Source: Eubacteriales bacterium | GTDB lineage: Bacteria; Bacillota; Clostridia; Oscillospirales; Oscillospiraceae | Assembly (NCBI GenBank): GCA_030539285.1 | Contig: JAUNSH010000008.1 | Coordinates: 1 to 44,411 of the forward strand | DNA length: 44,411 bases | Reading direction: 5' to 3' | Shown: positions 14,478 to 21,777 of the stretch, piece after piece | Position numbering within the stretch: the stretch's first letter is position 1 | Layout: each line of letters begins with the position of its first letter | Program-made: the position numbers and the translations under genes | The notes under the pieces: generated by a model | What the model saw: only the letters and a program-made list of their open reading frames with translations | Database searches by the model: none | What the model was told of the DNA's origin: nothing

Positions 14478-16223
14478 TTACGACCAGCCCATAATTCTGA
14501 AATAGGTTTCCAATTCATTCTCAATGTTGACAGGTTCCGTCTTGTTCAGCAGCATGAGGGCGTGGGAGTCTACAACTGCGTCCACCGGGTCGATTCTCTT
14601 GAATTTGGCTCCCGGCTTCTTATCCACCTTGATTTCCTCAAAGCTGTTTCTTACAATAGCGGCGTTAATCATAGACCACGTCAGCAGCTCATTTTTTCGG
14701 TCATACTCAAACGAATGACTCTTGGTCAGAAGCTGTACAGCTACTGTAGCGTCGTTCAGGCTCCGAGCCGACTGGGTGATAATCACAACGGGGCAGTCGA
14801 AGGTCTCCAAGTCCTGCATAACCCCTGCGGCGTTGTGCGGGTCGATACCGATGCCGAGGAAATTCAGATGATACCGCTCTTTCAGCTCCTTCAGGTAGGA
14901 AATGATGAACTTATAGTCGTTCATAAAATCCATAGAGCCGCCGGTCACGGTAATCAGTCCCGCCTGCTCCCATGTGTGATACGGGGCCAAGTCCGTCTCG
15001 ACGTGCTCCTCCAGCCTGCCACGGGGCATGAAGGAATGTGAATGCAGATAGTACCTGTCCTGCTCAAGCGGGAACTCAAAGGCGAGTGTCGTCAAGTCTC
15101 CTCCGCTTGATAAGTCCAGACCGACCCAGCAGTCACGATGCCCCGCCTCTACGATATCCGAAAGCGTACGGTCAGAGCCGCATGCCTGCCATGCGTCCGG
15201 GTCTATGAACTGGTCATCAGTGTTCTTCACCCACATATTGAGGGACTTGCACAGGAAGTCTGCAAGCTCCATCCCACCCATGTCCCGGGCAGTCTGTGCG
15301 TCCTTCCGCAGAACCTCCAGCCTTTCAGGGTCTGAACAGGTATATGGGCAGGACTTCGACCAGTTATCCTCATTGAACGGGTCGTCACCGTCGTTCATGC
15401 AGTAGATATCAACAAAAAAGTCCTCTGCCGTGGACAGACCACGCAGAACATCCTGCGCGTACTTGTCCATCTCGTAGCAGAAGCTGTTCAGCTTCTTGCC
15501 CCGCGTGGTAATCATGGAAATCAGCGTCTCTGGAAGCGACCGGGTACCGTTGTACATGGCTTTGTAAATGCTGTTGTCCGGGTGCTGGTGTATCTCATCC
15601 ACGGAAGCATAGATAGGCCGAAACCCGTCGTCCAGACCAGCCTCACGGCTCAGCGCTTCGATTGTGCACTCTGTTTCTGTTGCGATAATGAAGCTTTTGT
15701 AGTCCTTTACCTGGAACAGTTCGCTTAAGTCCGGGTCTGCTTTTATGAACCGGGACATTTCCTCCCACGCAAGGCGTGCCTGCCGCTTTTTGGTCGCGGT
15801 AGTGAACAGCTTGCCGTGCTTGTACCCCGAAAACCCGGCAACGTATGTGCCCATAACGCCGTTTTCCATCGTCTTTCCCTGCTGCCGGGATATGGATTTA
15901 TACCGGCGGCGAAAGCGGCGGCAGCCATTCACGCTCTTTTTCCACCCGAAGGTACAGCCAATGTCAAAGGCCTGACATCCCATCAGCCGAAGAGGACGCG
16001 GCTCATTGCCCTCGGACAGAGTCAGCGATTCGCTGAACTCGAGAACCCGTTCAGACGCGTCAGTGTCCCAGTAGTACGGAAACTCTTTCGTGTTCTGACG
16101 TTCCAGGTCACGCAGATGGCGCTTGCAGGCAAGAATGTGTAGGTCACCGCATAGCTGCCCAGTGTCCGGGTATCTGCCGGACTTGACCACCTCTTTTGCG
16201 TAGGCGGTAACGCGGTCGGTCAT
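14478..16223 (-). CDS. phage terminase large subunit
   Basis: The 581-aa protein matches the family that packages DNA into proheads. The ATPase part includes KSISRQQGKTMENGVMGTY (Walker A-like, R-Q-Q-G-K-T near residue 115) and FRPIYASVDEIHQHPDN (Walker B/catalytic E in VDEIHQ). The nuclease part includes CWVGLDLSSGGDLTTLAFEF, with its conserved LDLSSGGDLT Asp, and IDPVDAVVDSHALML near the C-terminus. The ATG overlaps the small-subunit stop (ATGA). The end (FRIMGWS) lies just before the portal ribosome binding site. Confidence 0.93.
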   Translation of the reverse strand: MTDRVTAYAKEVVKSGRYPDTGQLCGDLHILACKRHLRDLERQNTKEFPYYWDTDASERVLEFSESLTLSEGNEPRPLRLMGCQAFDIGCTFGWKKSVNGCRRFRRRYKSISRQQGKTMENGVMGTYVAGFSGYKHGKLFTTATKKRQARLAWEEMSRFIKADPDLSELFQVKDYKSFIIATETECTIEALSREAGLDDGFRPIYASVDEIHQHPDNSIYKAMYNGTRSLPETLISMITTRGKKLNSFCYEMDKYAQDVLRGLSTAEDFFVDIYCMNDGDDPFNEDNWSKSCPYTCSDPERLEVLRKDAQTARDMGGMELADFLCKSLNMWVKNTDDQFIDPDAWQACGSDRTLSDIVEAGHRDCWVGLDLSSGGDLTTLAFEFPLEQDRYYLHSHSFMPRGRLEEHVETDLAPYHTWEQAGLITVTGGSMDFMNDYKFIISYLKELKERYHLNFLGIGIDPHNAAGVMQDLETFDCPVVIITQSARSLNDATVAVQLLTKSHSFEYDRKNELLTWSMINAAIVRNSFEEIKVDKKPGAKFKRIDPVDAVVDSHALMLLNKTEPVNIENELETYFRIMGWS

Positions 16224-16792
16224 TCATCACCAGCCACCTTCAGGAACTTTGAGAACTTGTTCGTTTTGGGAGGCTCCTGCTTGCCCGGTACAACAAGTCT
16301 GCATCGGTCAGAAATCGTCAAGCCCATTTTCCCAGCCGCAGTGGTCGCCTGCTTGAAATACCGATCAAGCCGCTTGTCCAGCCGGTCGAGCCTTTCATCC
16401 GCATATCCCAAAGTGGTGTAATACAAACCCATACTCTCCCGGTACTCTGCGTCATCGGCGTAATCCTCCGGCTTTGGCTTGTCTTTTACGATGGAGCGTT
16501 TCTCCTTTTCGGCCTCCCGTATCTCTTTGAGCGTTTTCACATACTGCTCCTGAGAAACGATGTACCGGGCAAGGGTATCGCAATCCGTTTCACCCATTAT
16601 TTTCAGGGTCTGGAGCTGATCCGCGATCCTGTTAAAGTCCTTTTTCTGAGCAGCAGACAGGAAAGAGGGGGCGACAATGCCGTCCGTAACCGGCTGCACC
16701 TCGGAACTCTGACGATCCGCAATCTCTGCCTTGGTCATATGGGCGCTGCCTCGCGCAAGTACTAAATTCACGGGCTGCCTTGGCCCTGACAT
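16220..16792 (-). CDS. phage terminase small subunit, P27 family
   Basis: The 190-aa protein begins MSGPRQPVNLVLARGSAHMT, followed by helical stretches (LSAAQKKDFNRIADQLQTLK; DCDTLARYIVSQEQYVKTLK) and a C-terminal oligomerisation part (LDRYFKQATTAAGKMGLTIS; DRCRLVV), the standard ending of P27-family small subunits. It recognises the packaging site and hands DNA to the large subunit. I place the start at 16792, where AGGAGGGTGACGAT precedes the ATG. A longer open frame to 16924 exists but has low-complexity, unlikely coding sequence. Confidence 0.85.
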   Translation of the reverse strand: MSGPRQPVNLVLARGSAHMTKAEIADRQSSEVQPVTDGIVAPSFLSAAQKKDFNRIADQLQTLKIMGETDCDTLARYIVSQEQYVKTLKEIREAEKEKRSIVKDKPKPEDYADDAEYRESMGLYYTTLGYADERLDRLDKRLDRYFKQATTAAGKMGLTISDRCRLVVPGKQEPPKTNKFSKFLKVAGDE

Positions 16793-16920
16793 ATCGTCAC
16801 CCTCCTCTCTGTCATCCGAGCTGGGCCGTTTTACAGCCCGTGGGGAATTTTTGCTACAAAGACTTCCCCTTGTGGTCGTTATTCCCCGAAGGGCCGTACT
16901 TTTCGCCCCACCCCCTGGGG

Positions 16921-17373
16921 TCATCGCAAAAGTTTCCGAATGTCGATCACTCCAGGCTCATCCTTCTGCTTATACTTCTCAGGGTGCCGGTGGTTATGGC
17001 AGGATGTGCACACCGCTTCAAGGTTTGTCCACTCCAGCCGCAAGTCCCAGCCTTCCGGCGTCTGAATCGGTTTGATGTGGTGCACCTCAACTGCCAACTT
17101 TGTACAGCCTTCCAGCTTCGCCTCGCACTTATAGCCAGCGTCCTCGAGCTTCTTCCTACTGGTCATCTTCCATGGCTTCGAGGCATAGAACGTCGTATAC
17201 TTCGGGTCACGCTTACTGTTGTACCGACTATTCCGTTTCCGGCGGAGGCACTCTGCGCGGTGTTCCTTCAACGCCTGCCGGTTCTGCTCAACAATTGGTG
17301 CACAGACTTCACAGTATTGCAGACCCTGCGGTATGAGCCGCTTGCACCTTGGGCACGCTTTATAAAGTGACAT
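16921..17373 (-). CDS. HNH endonuclease next to terminase
   Basis: The 150-aa protein starts with a zinc-ribbon-like CPRCKRLIPQGLQYCEVC (residues 8-25), then carries the HNH core: a CEAKLEGCTKLAVEVHHIKP strand with HH, the N of LRLEWTNLEAVCTSC, and CHNHRHPEKY. Phage HNH proteins adjacent to terminase cut or nick at cos during packaging in HK97-like phages, suggesting cohesive-end packaging here. It is the first structural/packaging gene of the late operon, with a candidate promoter and terminator just upstream. Confidence 0.9.
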   Translation of the reverse strand: MSLYKACPRCKRLIPQGLQYCEVCAPIVEQNRQALKEHRAECLRRKRNSRYNSKRDPKYTTFYASKPWKMTSRKKLEDAGYKCEAKLEGCTKLAVEVHHIKPIQTPEGWDLRLEWTNLEAVCTSCHNHRHPEKYKQKDEPGVIDIRKLLR

Positions 17374-17414
17374 ATCGTAAACCTAAATCAATATTTTCGA
17401 ACATCAGTTTGCTT

Positions 17415-17443
17415 ATTATATAAATCTAATAATTCGTCGTAAA
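17415..17443 (-). promoter_or_regulatory. candidate promoter of the packaging/structural operon
   Basis: On the minus strand TTTACG (17438-17443), a 17-bp AT-rich spacer and TATAAT (17415-17420) precede the HNH gene, with a start about 35 nt before its ATG. The -10 is perfect and the -35 weak, which would suit an activator-dependent late promoter. The cos site may also lie in this AT-rich gap. Confidence 0.5.
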
Positions 17444-17457
17444 GAATAATATGTCGC

Positions 17458-17498
17458 ACAAAAACACGCACGAACATCAAATGACATTCATGCGTGTA
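17458..17498 (-). terminator. intrinsic terminator upstream of the packaging operon
   Basis: acacgcacgaaca (17464-17476) pairs with tgttcgtgcgtgt-type sequence at 17485-17497 on the minus strand, followed by a run of five T residues. It lies just past the stop of the gene at 17509 and would separate that transcript from the late operon. Confidence 0.65.
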
Positions 17499-17508
17499 TG
17501 TAAATCAT

Positions 17509-17850
17509 CTATTCACTTGTTACATCAAACATGCTCGGCCATTCTTCCGGGGTCTTTCCTTCCCGAATCGCATCGCAGTACAGCACGAGCGGACATCTAT
17601 CTTCCATGCACTCTTCCGAAGGAACAGAAACACAGTACTTCCGCATACTCTCAGCAAACGAAACAGGGCTTTCCTGTTCGGATACTTCCGTATCAACGTC
17701 AGAAACCAACTCTGCGTAGAAGAAAAAGAACTTGCCTTTTTCTTCCCAGAAAATATCCCGGCGCGTAAGAATATACCCACTGCTTAAGTATTGGTTTACT
17801 TTGCTGTCAAATCCAGATTCTGTTTTGTCAGTAACGGTTTTAATCATCAT
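17509..17850 (-). CDS. hypothetical phage protein (113 aa)
   Basis: I do not recognise a family. The N-terminal half reads KTVTDKTESGFDSKVNQYLS, then GYILTRRDIFWEEKGKFFFF, a pattern seen in short sequence-dependent beta-sheet proteins of DUF1737-like type, but this is only a resemblance. The C-terminal half holds three spaced cysteines (YCVSVP; ECMEDRCPLVLYCDAIREGK). It lies between the late-control region and the packaging genes and ends at a terminator. Confidence 0.5.
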   Translation of the reverse strand: MMIKTVTDKTESGFDSKVNQYLSSGYILTRRDIFWEEKGKFFFFYAELVSDVDTEVSEQESPVSFAESMRKYCVSVPSEECMEDRCPLVLYCDAIREGKTPEEWPSMFDVTSE

Positions 17851-17866
17851 ATTGAAAACCTCATTA

Positions 17867-18178
17867 TCATATCATGTCTTTTTCCGCCATTGCTTCAATC
17901 CGCTTGCAAATCTCGGCCATCTTCGGCGATGTAAAGAACTGCATATCCTTTAGCGTCAGGCCGGTTGCCTTGTATTTGTCCAGCTCCGCTTCCAGCTGCG
18001 CAATCCTGAGCGCCATGTCAGGATCGGGAATCCCGGGCAGAGAATAGCCGTGGTCATTCAGGTATTGGCAGAAGACAGCATAGAACAGATCGCAGCGCAA
18101 ATCATCAATCGAATGTACAAGCCCGGCTTTTTTCAGGGCAAGACACGCAAGCCCTTTGGGTGTGATTCTCAGATCCAT
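17867..18178 (-). CDS. hypothetical phage protein (103 aa)
   Basis: No family is recognised. The start MDLRITPKGLACLALKKAGL resembles winged-helix-like openings (ITPKG-x-A-x-L-A-L), and residues 60-80 form a short coiled coil (ALRIAQLEAELDKYKATG). The gene begins immediately downstream of the run of hairpins at 18197-18338, so its expression may depend on that leader. The ribosome binding site (AGGAGG) is unusually close to the ATG. Confidence 0.5.
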   Translation of the reverse strand: MDLRITPKGLACLALKKAGLVHSIDDLRCDLFYAVFCQYLNDHGYSLPGIPDPDMALRIAQLEAELDKYKATGLTLKDMQFFTSPKMAEICKRIEAMAEKDMI

Positions 18179-18194
18179 ATCCTTCCTCCTTCAA

Positions 18195-18340
18195 ATGCAC
18201 GAAGTGCTGCAGCTTTCCCGCAAAGGGAAATCTGGGGTTTCAGGGTGTCTCCCTGACAAGGATTTATCCAGCGAGTGGGTCACCACACGCATTGCTTGCC
18301 AGTTTTGTGCTGTCCGCAGAACGCGGACATACTGGCAAAC
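18195..18340 (-). ncRNA. candidate structured leader RNA (five consecutive hairpins)
   Basis: Reading on the minus strand, five hairpins follow one another: an outer 8-bp stem (18331-18338 with 18296-18303) enclosing a 7-bp stem (18323-18329 with 18311-18317); then GTGG/CCAC (18275-18286); TCAGGG/CCCTGA (18240-18256); TTTCCC/GGGAAA (18214-18230); and GCAC/GTGC (18197-18207). No convincing protein is encoded. The element lies between the late-regulator gene with its terminator and the first late-side gene. It could be a leader, an antitermination (put-like) element or a small RNA. Function is inference. Confidence 0.45.
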
Positions 18341-18382
18341 CGTCCAGGTGCTACCGGGACACTGCTTGCCACGATGACTGCA

Positions 18383-18413
18383 CGAAAAAGAGGCCGGTGT
18401 TTCCACCAGCCTC
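18383..18413 (-). terminator. intrinsic terminator after the late regulator gene
   Basis: gaggccggtg (18390-18399) pairs with caccagcctc (18404-18413), 10 bp with one G-U pair, around a 4-nt loop. On the minus strand it is followed by TTTTTCG. It ends the long early transcript about 65 bp past the late regulator gene. Confidence 0.8.
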
Positions 18414-18476
18414 TGTGCTTCATTCAGTTTCCCATGCTGCACATGATACAGCAGAATAAAGTGGCACGGTACGCAA

Positions 18477-18974
18477 TTACAAAAGATTAAGCCTGCGTGC
18501 AATATCAAAAAGGAACATTGAACGGCGGGTGTAAAAGTCCGTTCTTCCGATTCCTTCCACGTCCTGAATCTCATATCGGTATTTCTTCCCGGACTTGCAC
18601 GACAGCATAATAGCATCCGCCAGCTTCCGGCGCATGGCGTCTGGAAGGTCTGCGCCGATTGCGGCTCTTGCGTCCTCGACGGCCCGCATCCGCTTTGTGT
18701 CCGGAAGTTCTTCCAAACCGATCAGGCGCATGGCCTTATCCTCACCGACGCGGGAGGCACCATGGCAGACCGGCGAGAAAACCCTTGAATCCTTCCGCCA
18801 GTCCTCCGGGTGTTCAGGATCCGGCATGACGGAATAGTTCTGACCTGTGCCGTCGATAATCTCCCGGCGGCGGTTATAGTATTCTCTGACCCGCCGGTCA
18901 TACCCACGGACGATCTGAATGCAGGTAGCCCGCACATCATCCGGCATCAGCTTCGGTCTGCTTATAATTATCAC
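18477..18974 (-). CDS. phage late-gene transcriptional regulator (RinA/ArpU-like)
   Basis: The 165-aa basic protein ends with IGRTDFYTRRSMFLFDIARR, the C-terminal HTH seen in RinA/ArpU-type late activators (G-x-x-x-x-F-Y-x-R-R-x-x-F-L-x-x-[IL]-A). The N-terminal part (YDRRVREYYNRRREIIDGTG) is typical of clostridial members, and a middle segment (DARAAIGADLPDAMRRKLAD) is helical. It is the last gene of the early operon, immediately before the late region, the position expected for the late switch. The start is GTG at 18974 with a weak site; an ATG ten codons in is possible. Confidence 0.65.
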   Translation of the reverse strand: MIIISRPKLMPDDVRATCIQIVRGYDRRVREYYNRRREIIDGTGQNYSVMPDPEHPEDWRKDSRVFSPVCHGASRVGEDKAMRLIGLEELPDTKRMRAVEDARAAIGADLPDAMRRKLADAIMLSCKSGKKYRYEIQDVEGIGRTDFYTRRSMFLFDIARRLNLL

Positions 18975-18984
18975 CTCTACTTGC

Positions 18985-19365
18985 TCATTCGATCAACGGA
19001 AGATCTTCTGCTATGTCATCAGGAATATTTCCGTCAAAAACGTAACTGTTTTTAAGAAAATACTCGTTGTATGTAACCGCCGCCTTGTTCGCCCGCATTT
19101 TCGCCGCGTCAGCCCACCCGCGTTGCTCATCACTGTCGCTGTCCTTATACTGCTCCCACGTCAGCCGGTCGGACTGATAGCTGACAATCGTAGCCCGGCA
19201 GGTGTCCTCAACCTTCTTTCTTGTACTATACCGCGTGGTATCATCTGTCTTTTTGATTTCGTGAACCCACTGGTTGAAACCCCCGACCACTTCTGCGCAC
19301 CCCGTCAGCAGGCTGGACAGAACAATCAGAGCCGCCAGAACTGCCGCAAGTTTCTTTTTGACCAT
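18985..19365 (-). CDS. small prophage lipoprotein
   Basis: The 126-aa protein has a lipoprotein signal peptide: MVKKK, a hydrophobic stretch and lipobox LLTGC with Cys near residue 23. The mature part is charged (VHEIKKTDDTTRYSTRKKVE; DEQRGWADAAKMRANKAAVT). It has no recognised domain. AGGAGGGATAACTGT precedes the ATG at 19365. Small lipoproteins encoded in prophages can block DNA entry of related phages (as Ltp of phage TP-J34 does), so superinfection exclusion is a reasonable but untested idea. It lies beside a second lipoprotein gene. Confidence 0.6.
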   Translation of the reverse strand: MVKKKLAAVLAALIVLSSLLTGCAEVVGGFNQWVHEIKKTDDTTRYSTRKKVEDTCRATIVSYQSDRLTWEQYKDSDSDEQRGWADAAKMRANKAAVTYNEYFLKNSYVFDGNIPDDIAEDLPLIE

Positions 19366-19369
19366 ACAG

Positions 19370-19948
19370 TTATCCCTCCTTGAAGCTGACAACCGGCGTA
19401 TCCACCTCAAACGGAATGTCGCTGTACAAATAAGTCCCGTTCCACTCAACATACTTTCCGTCAATGGTAAAGAAGAAAATACCATTGTCGTTCTCTCCGT
19501 AACTGCCGTCGATATCTGCAATCCAATTGTTTCTGCACGAAAATTCTCCTGCAGAGTACTCATAGTATTCACTGTCCGGGGTCAGAAAACTGTTCAGACT
19601 GGAAACCTTTCCATCTACCGTGAACTTCCCTACAACGCTGCCGCTCTCTGTCATAAGGACGACATAGCCGAGTGGCTTTGCAATCTCACAGGGAAGGGCG
19701 TTTGCCTTCTCTCTCTGGCCGTTCACCCAGTACGCCCGGCGGATCAGGTTGTACCGTTCCAGGCTGTAGTCAATATCGGTCGGAGTCGGCTGGTTGGTCT
19801 GGAGCCGGTCTGCTGCGGCCTTCGTGTTCGTAGCGTCATAACTGGAACCATCAGCCTCCACGGAGCAGGCGCAGAAGCTGAAAATAATGATTGCCAGCGT
19901 AACCACCATCGCAATGCAGACCATAAAACGGGAAATATACTTTTTCAT
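19370..19948 (-). CDS. membrane-anchored or lipoprotein of unknown function
   Basis: The 192-aa protein starts MKKYISRFMVCIAMVVTLAI and continues to FSFCACS, a signal-anchor with a plausible lipobox-like Cys near residue 26-28. The extracellular part is beta-rich (GYVVLMTESGSVVGKFTVDG; DNGIFFFTIDGKYVEWNGTY). I know no function. It sits directly upstream of the small lipoprotein gene, 4 bp apart, so the two may act together at the cell surface. The ribosome binding site AAAGGAGTAACAA supports the start. Confidence 0.55.
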   Translation of the reverse strand: MKKYISRFMVCIAMVVTLAIIIFSFCACSVEADGSSYDATNTKAAADRLQTNQPTPTDIDYSLERYNLIRRAYWVNGQREKANALPCEIAKPLGYVVLMTESGSVVGKFTVDGKVSSLNSFLTPDSEYYEYSAGEFSCRNNWIADIDGSYGENDNGIFFFTIDGKYVEWNGTYLYSDIPFEVDTPVVSFKEG

Positions 19949-20007
19949 TTGTTACTCCTTTCAAATTCTGTTCGGTTTTTTCAGAAACTATTTCATAGAT
20001 ACCGATA

Positions 20008-20376
20008 TCACCTCCACTTCCGCGTCCTGTAATCGAACTGCTTGACAACCTCATATCGCTCCCGGAAGGAAAAGAACCCGTCCCGGATTTCGCTGCCGTA
20101 GGCTTCCCGCAGGAGGCTGTCCAGCTTCTCCTGATAGTAGTCCGCCTCATCGCACATGTCGAAGGCCGGGTAGAACTCATCCATCAGGCTGTCGATTTTC
20201 TTAAGTACCCGGATGATCCGGGTGCCGCTGAAGGTATCCTTCCCCATGGTCTGCGGATCGCGGAGGGCAAGGGACAGGTAATCAAGAATCTGCTGCCGGC
20301 CGAACTTCACGCCGATGTCAAATACCAGCTGATCCCGCTGCCTCCGCTGGGCCAGGTAGTTGTTCTGTTTCTGCAT
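20008..20376 (-). CDS. hypothetical phage protein (122 aa)
   Basis: The protein is charged and helical (YLAQRRQRDQLVFDIGVKFG; QILDYLSLALRDPQTMGKDT; RIIRVLKKIDSLMDEFYPAF). The opening M-Q-K-Q-N-N-Y-L-A-Q-R-R-Q-R is common in small early proteins of clostridial phages, but the function is unknown to me. Its ATG overlaps the stop of the gene upstream (TGATG), so translation is coupled. It precedes the pair of lipoprotein genes. Confidence 0.5.
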   Translation of the reverse strand: MQKQNNYLAQRRQRDQLVFDIGVKFGRQQILDYLSLALRDPQTMGKDTFSGTRIIRVLKKIDSLMDEFYPAFDMCDEADYYQEKLDSLLREAYGSEIRDGFFSFRERYEVVKQFDYRTRKWR

Positions 20377-20681
20377 CAGGCATTCTCCTTCGGATGTTCA
20401 GCGCTTTCCATAAGCGTTGTTCGCTTCCCCGTGTACATGCAATAGTCGTATTCCAGTCTAGCCCCCAGACTCTGATTGTAATCCGGAAGGAATACAACAA
20501 CATCCGCACAATCAATCATGGCAAAGCAGATGCGCATATAGTCGGAGCTATTCATCCCCTCTGGCAATTCTGCCGGATTCAGGACAATAAATCCTACTGC
20601 CTCGAATACCTTTTTCCATATCTGGAATTTTTCTCTGTACGTGCTGTCCCCGGTAATTTTACCGGCTATGTAGGCTTTCAT
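20376..20681 (-). CDS. DUF4406 protein (nucleoside 2-deoxyribosyltransferase-like)
   Basis: The 101-aa protein begins MKAYIAGKITGDSTYREKFQ and contains NPAELPEGMNSSDYMRICFA, IDCADVVVFLPDYNQSLGAR, and EYDYCMYTGK. These are the marks of the DUF4406 branch of nucleoside 2-deoxyribosyltransferase-like folds: an AG-x-I-[TS]-x-D-x-x-Y start, the A-D-x-[VI]-x-[FL]-L-P-x-W/Y strand and an ARLEY-type helix. Phage members may act on nucleotides, but the reaction is not established. It overlaps the neighbouring gene by 4 bp. Confidence 0.8.
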   Translation of the reverse strand: MKAYIAGKITGDSTYREKFQIWKKVFEAVGFIVLNPAELPEGMNSSDYMRICFAMIDCADVVVFLPDYNQSLGARLEYDYCMYTGKRTTLMESAEHPKENA

Positions 20682-20971
20682 CTGTCATCAACCTCCTTCG
20701 GCTTTTCTGCCGGTTGCTGGAGCCATTCAAGCCAACAAGCAACGCAATCACCGCAAAACTTTGCACATGCGCTGGTTGGAGGGCAAATGCACTTGTCGCC
20801 AAGAATCTTAGCCAACTCCTCATCAGTCATGGAGCGGATGCGGTCGGCGTTGGTACGCGGTGCAAAATCTGTGCATCCATGTTCTCCATCGTAGTTGGGG
20901 TCAAATATTTGCCCCAAACAGTCGGCTTGCGCCATACACACGGTTATGTATTTGCATTGCTCGCAAGTCAT
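20678..20971 (-). CDS. cysteine-rich phage protein
   Basis: The 97-aa protein has an N-terminal CEQCKYITVCMAQADCLG and a C-terminal CICPPTSACAKFCGDCVACW cluster, 13 cysteines in all, suggesting one or two zinc or metal sites. The central part (TNADRIRSMTDEELAKILGD) matches a helix often found in small phage proteins (NADRIRAMTDEELAxFL). The second ATG is 7 nt after AGGAG and is preferred. Function unknown. It overlaps the deoxyribosyltransferase-like gene by 4 bp. Confidence 0.6.
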   Translation of the reverse strand: MTCEQCKYITVCMAQADCLGQIFDPNYDGEHGCTDFAPRTNADRIRSMTDEELAKILGDKCICPPTSACAKFCGDCVACWLEWLQQPAEKPKEVDDR

Positions 20972-20973
20972 AA

Positions 20974-21300
20974 TCATTCTCCTTTCGGCGGCTGTGGCAA
21001 AATTGCAATTCTTCCATCTTTCTCAAGCTCAAGCAACCGGACAATGTGTGCCTTTACTTTTTTACTCGATGCATAGCCATGGAAATCTGCATATTCTTCC
21101 ATATAGCGAATACAGAGTTTTGCTATTTCTCCTCCCATCCAAGGAAGTTCAGCTTGCGGAATCCACTCCTGCACCGTTACGCCGTTGGTGATAAGATAGT
21201 CGGCAAGATTTTCATATCCATAGGGTGGTGTAATATCTGATACGGTCAAACCGCCGCAAAACCTACAAATCAGCCCCACCAGCTTCCCCCTAACATCCAT
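20974..21300 (-). CDS. hypothetical phage protein (108 aa)
   Basis: The protein starts MDVRGKLVGLICRFCGGLTV, and contains ENLADYLITNGVTVQEWIPQ and LCIRYMEEYADFHGYASSKK. The phrase I-T-N-G-V-T-V-Q-E-W-I-P is shared by many small early proteins of clostridial phages and mobile elements. Function is unknown. The ATG at 21300 follows AAGGAGGCATAACA. The gene lies between the cysteine-rich protein and a DUF551 protein in the early operon. Confidence 0.6.
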   Translation of the reverse strand: MDVRGKLVGLICRFCGGLTVSDITPPYGYENLADYLITNGVTVQEWIPQAELPWMGGEIAKLCIRYMEEYADFHGYASSKKVKAHIVRLLELEKDGRIAILPQPPKGE

Positions 21301-21302
21301 TG

Positions 21303-21647
21303 TTATGCCTCCTTCGGCGGTTCCTGGATCGGAAGAAGAACAGGTGCCCAATGTGTAATTTCCTCGCCCTCAGCGTCCCAGAATCCAAATGGGCCAATCC
21401 AGCCAGTGCCGTCATAAATTGCTGTAATCACTTTACGGCCAGATGTCAGTACATTCACCGCTTCGGAGTATGCCGTCCCTGCTCCGCACGGAATCAGCTT
21501 CGGCAGCCTATCCTCCACCGGAATCCACCGCCGTTTCTCCTGCTCCCGGAGGGCGGCGGCTGCCAATGCGTAAAATTCCTTCACATCTTGCGTTTTTGCC
21601 ATGTCCTGCGCGTAATTTGCAAATCTAATTGCTTCTTCTCTGGTCAT
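21303..21647 (-). CDS. DUF551 domain protein
   Basis: The 114-aa protein carries the DUF551 core: EKRRWIPVEDRLPKLIPCGA near residue 40 (W-I-P-V-x-D-R-L-P), VITAIYDGTGWIGPFGFWDA, and ITHWAPVLLPIQEPPKE (T-H-W-x-P-[LM]-P-x-P-P). DUF551 proteins are frequent in phage early regions with no known activity. The start overlaps a 47-aa gene read in another frame by 23 bp. Confidence 0.8.
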   Translation of the reverse strand: MTREEAIRFANYAQDMAKTQDVKEFYALAAAALREQEKRRWIPVEDRLPKLIPCGAGTAYSEAVNVLTSGRKVITAIYDGTGWIGPFGFWDAEGEEITHWAPVLLPIQEPPKEA

Positions 21648-21768
21648 TTCTTTTTTCTACTTCCACTGTATTCTTATTTCTCAGATACGCCTTCTTCCGA
21701 AACCGCATATCCGCCTTTCGGTTCGGAACCATCATAGACCGCATCCCGCCGATTGCGTGTTTTCCCAT
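21625..21768 (-). CDS. small basic protein (47 aa)
   Basis: This gene is too short for usual length cut-offs. It starts MGKHAIGGMRSMMVPNRKAD and ends VEVEKRNDQRRSN, with many K and R residues. It is supported by a strong TAGGAGGTCACA just before the ATG, and by filling the 130-bp gap between the cytosine methyltransferase and DUF551 genes. Its end overlaps the DUF551 start by 23 bp, which suggests coupling. It could bind nucleic acid. Function unknown. Confidence 0.5.
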   Translation of the reverse strand: MGKHAIGGMRSMMVPNRKADMRFRKKAYLRNKNTVEVEKRNDQRRSN

Positions 21769-21777
21769 TGTGACCTC

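Noticed and set aside
18191-18616. 141-codon minus-strand frame across the hairpin region
   Set aside because: It overlaps the late regulator gene in another frame, has no ribosome binding site, is rich in Cys/Ser/Arg in a non-protein-like way, and the region is better explained by hairpins.
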